Assembly: GCA_028292185.1 (NCBI GenBank) | Contig: JAQGMT010000458.1 | Location: 1-7,296 of the forward strand | Length of the DNA stretch: 7,296 nt | DNA from: Ramlibacter sp. | Lineage (GTDB): Bacteria; Pseudomonadota; Gammaproteobacteria; Burkholderiales; Burkholderiaceae_C | Direction: 5' to 3' | Part shown: in pieces, positions 5,819-7,296 of the stretch | Position numbering within the stretch: position 1 is the first letter of the stretch | How the letters are laid out: each line of letters begins with the position of its first letter | The notes under the pieces: model-generated | Told to the model about the DNA's origin: nothing | Seen by the model: only the letters and a program-made list of their open reading frames with translations | Databases searched by the model: none | Made by a program: the position numbers and the translations under genes

Positions 5819-7108
5819 ATGGCAAACGAGATGATGAAGACGCTGGTGCAAACCGGCCGTGGCACACCCACGGGCAACCTGCTGCGCCGCTACTGGGTGC
5901 CGGTGATGCTCAGCAGCGAAATCGCGGAACCGGACGGCCCCCAGATCCGTGTGCAGATCATGGGCGAGAAGCTGCTCGCGTTCCGCGACACGCAGGGACG
6001 CCCCGGCCTCATCAGCGAGTTCTGCTCGCACCGCGGCGTGTCGCTCTATTTCGGGCGCAACGAAGACAACGGCATCCGCTGCTCGTATCACGGGCTGAAG
6101 TTCGACGTCACCGGCAAGTGCGTGGACGTGCCGCAGGCGCCGCAGGTCTGCGAGCGCATGTCGATCACCGGCTACCCCTGCGTGGAGCGCGCGGGCATCC
6201 TCTGGGCGTACATGGGTCCCAAGGACAAGCAGCCCGCGCCGCCGGGTGTGGAGTGGGCCAACCTTCCCGATGACCACGTGTTCGTGTCCAAGCGGCTCCA
6301 GGAGTCCAACTACCTGCAGGCGATGGAAGGCGGCATCGACACCAGCCACGTGTCTTTCGTGCATCGCTTCGAGGTCGATGGCGACCCGCTGCACCAGGGC
6401 ACCAAGGCCAACGACTACATCAAGGCGGACGGCAACGTCATCTTCGAGATCGAGCGCAACGACTTCGGCCTGACCTTGTTCGGCCGCCGCAAGGGCGAGC
6501 CCGATTCGTACTACTGGCGTGTCACGCAGTGGCTGTTCCCCTGGTACAACCTGATCCCGCCGTTCGGCGATCACGCCCTGGGCGGCCACGTGTGGGTGCC
6601 GATCGACGATCACCACTGCTGGGCCTGGAGCATCAACTTCCAGCCGCACCGGCCACTCAGCGCGCAGGAACGGCAGCACTTGTCGGAAGGCAAGGGCGTG
6701 CACTGCGAATACGAAGAGGGCACCGCGGTTCCGGGCGGCACGTTCCGGCCCAAGGCCAACAAGGAAAACGACTACCTGCTGGACCGCGTCGCGCAAAAGG
6801 AAAAGCGCGCTTTCAGCGGCGTGTTCGGTTTCGCGGCGCAGGACGCATCGCTGCAGGAAAGCATGGGACCGATCCAGGACCATGAGAACGAGAAACTGCT
6901 GCCCAGCGACCGCGCGATCGTGATGGCGCGGCGCATGTTGTATGAGGCGGCCGTCAACCTGGAGCAAGGCATCGAGCCGCCGGCGCTCGACTCCAACAAG
7001 CAGCGCGTGCGCGCCGCCGGCGTGCTACTGCCGATCGAGCAGAAACCGCAGGACTGGGCCAAGGTTCACCTGGCCGACGCCAAGGACCAGCAGGTGTATT
7101 CGCTGTGA
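5819..7108 (+). CDS. Rieske non-heme iron oxygenase, phthalate 4,5-dioxygenase-like oxygenase subunit
   Basis: This 429-residue protein is the usual length for phthalate-dioxygenase-type oxygenase components, which hydroxylate aromatic rings or demethylate with O2 and electrons from a reductase. The Rieske [2Fe-2S] ligands are complete: Cys69-x-His71 and Cys88-x2-His91 in FCSHRGVSLYFG and RCSYHGLKFD. The catalytic domain has ESNYLQAMEGGIDTSHVSFVHR (162-183), giving His177 and His182 as iron ligands and Asp174 as the likely bridge for electron transfer between subunits. Asp342 in AAQDASLQES is the likely third ligand. QESMGPIQDHENEKLLPSD (346-364) is the subfamily hallmark. GGAG lies 10 nt before the ATG, a rather long spacer. 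It is in one run with the IclR gene upstream and overlaps the dehydrogenase downstream. No reductase is seen in the window. The true substrate is unknown. Confidence 0.93.
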   Translation: MANEMMKTLVQTGRGTPTGNLLRRYWVPVMLSSEIAEPDGPQIRVQIMGEKLLAFRDTQGRPGLISEFCSHRGVSLYFGRNEDNGIRCSYHGLKFDVTGKCVDVPQAPQVCERMSITGYPCVERAGILWAYMGPKDKQPAPPGVEWANLPDDHVFVSKRLQESNYLQAMEGGIDTSHVSFVHRFEVDGDPLHQGTKANDYIKADGNVIFEIERNDFGLTLFGRRKGEPDSYYWRVTQWLFPWYNLIPPFGDHALGGHVWVPIDDHHCWAWSINFQPHRPLSAQERQHLSEGKGVHCEYEEGTAVPGGTFRPKANKENDYLLDRVAQKEKRAFSGVFGFAAQDASLQESMGPIQDHENEKLLPSDRAIVMARRMLYEAAVNLEQGIEPPALDSNKQRVRAAGVLLPIEQKPQDWAKVHLADAKDQQVYSL

Positions 7109-7296
7109 GCGCCGCGAACTTGGCGCAAGGCGCGCGGCTGGCGGGCAAGGTGGCGCTGATCACCGGCGGCGGCGGCGGGATCGGCGCGGCGACGGCCGCG
7201 CTGTTCTGCGCCGAGGGCGCATCGGTGATGCTGGTGGACATGGACGGGGAGGCGCTGGAGCGCACAGCGAAGTCCATCCGCGAGCAGTGGCCCGCG
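7105..7296 (+). CDS. Short-chain dehydrogenase/reductase, N-terminal part (cut by window edge)
   Basis: The first 64 codons are visible. The GTG start at 7105 overlaps the oxygenase stop as GTGA, a usual sign of translational coupling. The nucleotide-binding motif TGGGGGIG (residues 20-27) follows a beta-strand KVALI, and VMLVDMD (41-47) ends the second strand with Asp45, which favours NAD(H) over NADP(H). This is the classical SDR Rossmann start; the catalytic Ser/Tyr/Lys lie beyond the right edge. Next to a ring-hydroxylating oxygenase it may oxidise a cis-dihydrodiol or hydroxylated product, but other SDR roles are possible. Confidence 0.88.
   Translation, partial: MSAANLAQGARLAGKVALITGGGGGIGAATAALFCAEGASVMLVDMDGEALERTAKSIREQWPA

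Noticed and set aside
5681..6967. Long minus-strand frame opposite the Rieske oxygenase
   Set aside because: It is composed like a mirror of the coding strand, with no motif, whereas the plus frame has complete Rieske and iron-binding motifs.

Overview
The window is GC-rich DNA that looks like a betaproteobacterium of the order Burkholderiales (Bordetella/Achromobacter/Variovorax-like). The main reason is three separate genes for Bug-type periplasmic receptors of tripartite tricarboxylate transporters, a family strongly expanded in that group, next to an IclR regulator and a phthalate-4,5-dioxygenase-type Rieske oxygenase. The assignment is inferred from gene content; no rRNA or other phylogenetic marker is present.

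Layout. Positions 1-360 (minus) hold the 5' part of an SGNH/GDSL hydrolase-like lipoprotein, cut by the window edge. A 188-nt divergent gap follows, then a plus-strand run: an NHL beta-propeller lipoprotein (549-1685) and two tandem Bug receptors (1764-2750 and 2773-3744). A perfect 7-bp GC-rich hairpin lies directly behind the second Bug stop. From 3768 to 3844 on the minus strand is a short remnant of a [2Fe-2S] small subunit of the xanthine-dehydrogenase/isoquinoline-oxidoreductase family, which breaks off exactly at that hairpin. A third Bug receptor (3866-4849, minus) sits upstream of the remnant and is divergent from an IclR regulator (4981-5793, plus, TTG start). Their shared intergenic region carries a dyad operator candidate beside a -10-like box. 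The IclR gene is followed after 25 nt by the Rieske oxygenase (5819-7108), whose stop overlaps the GTG of a short-chain dehydrogenase that runs off the right edge.

How the parts may work together (inference): the right half resembles a small catabolic operon for an aromatic acid, with an IclR sensor, a ring-hydroxylating oxygenase and an NAD-type dehydrogenase that could rearomatise or oxidise its product. The divergent Bug protein could capture the substrate in the periplasm. The membrane subunits TctA/TctB and the oxygenase reductase are not in the window. The left plus-strand block (propeller lipoprotein plus two Bugs) is a separate unit, and the ferredoxin-subunit remnant suggests a rearrangement joined the two units. 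No RNA genes, CRISPR arrays, insertion sequences or transposases were seen. The clearest unexplained features are the remnant gene, the junction hairpin and the nested palindromes between the third Bug gene and the IclR gene; the window shows no evidence of a wholly new system.
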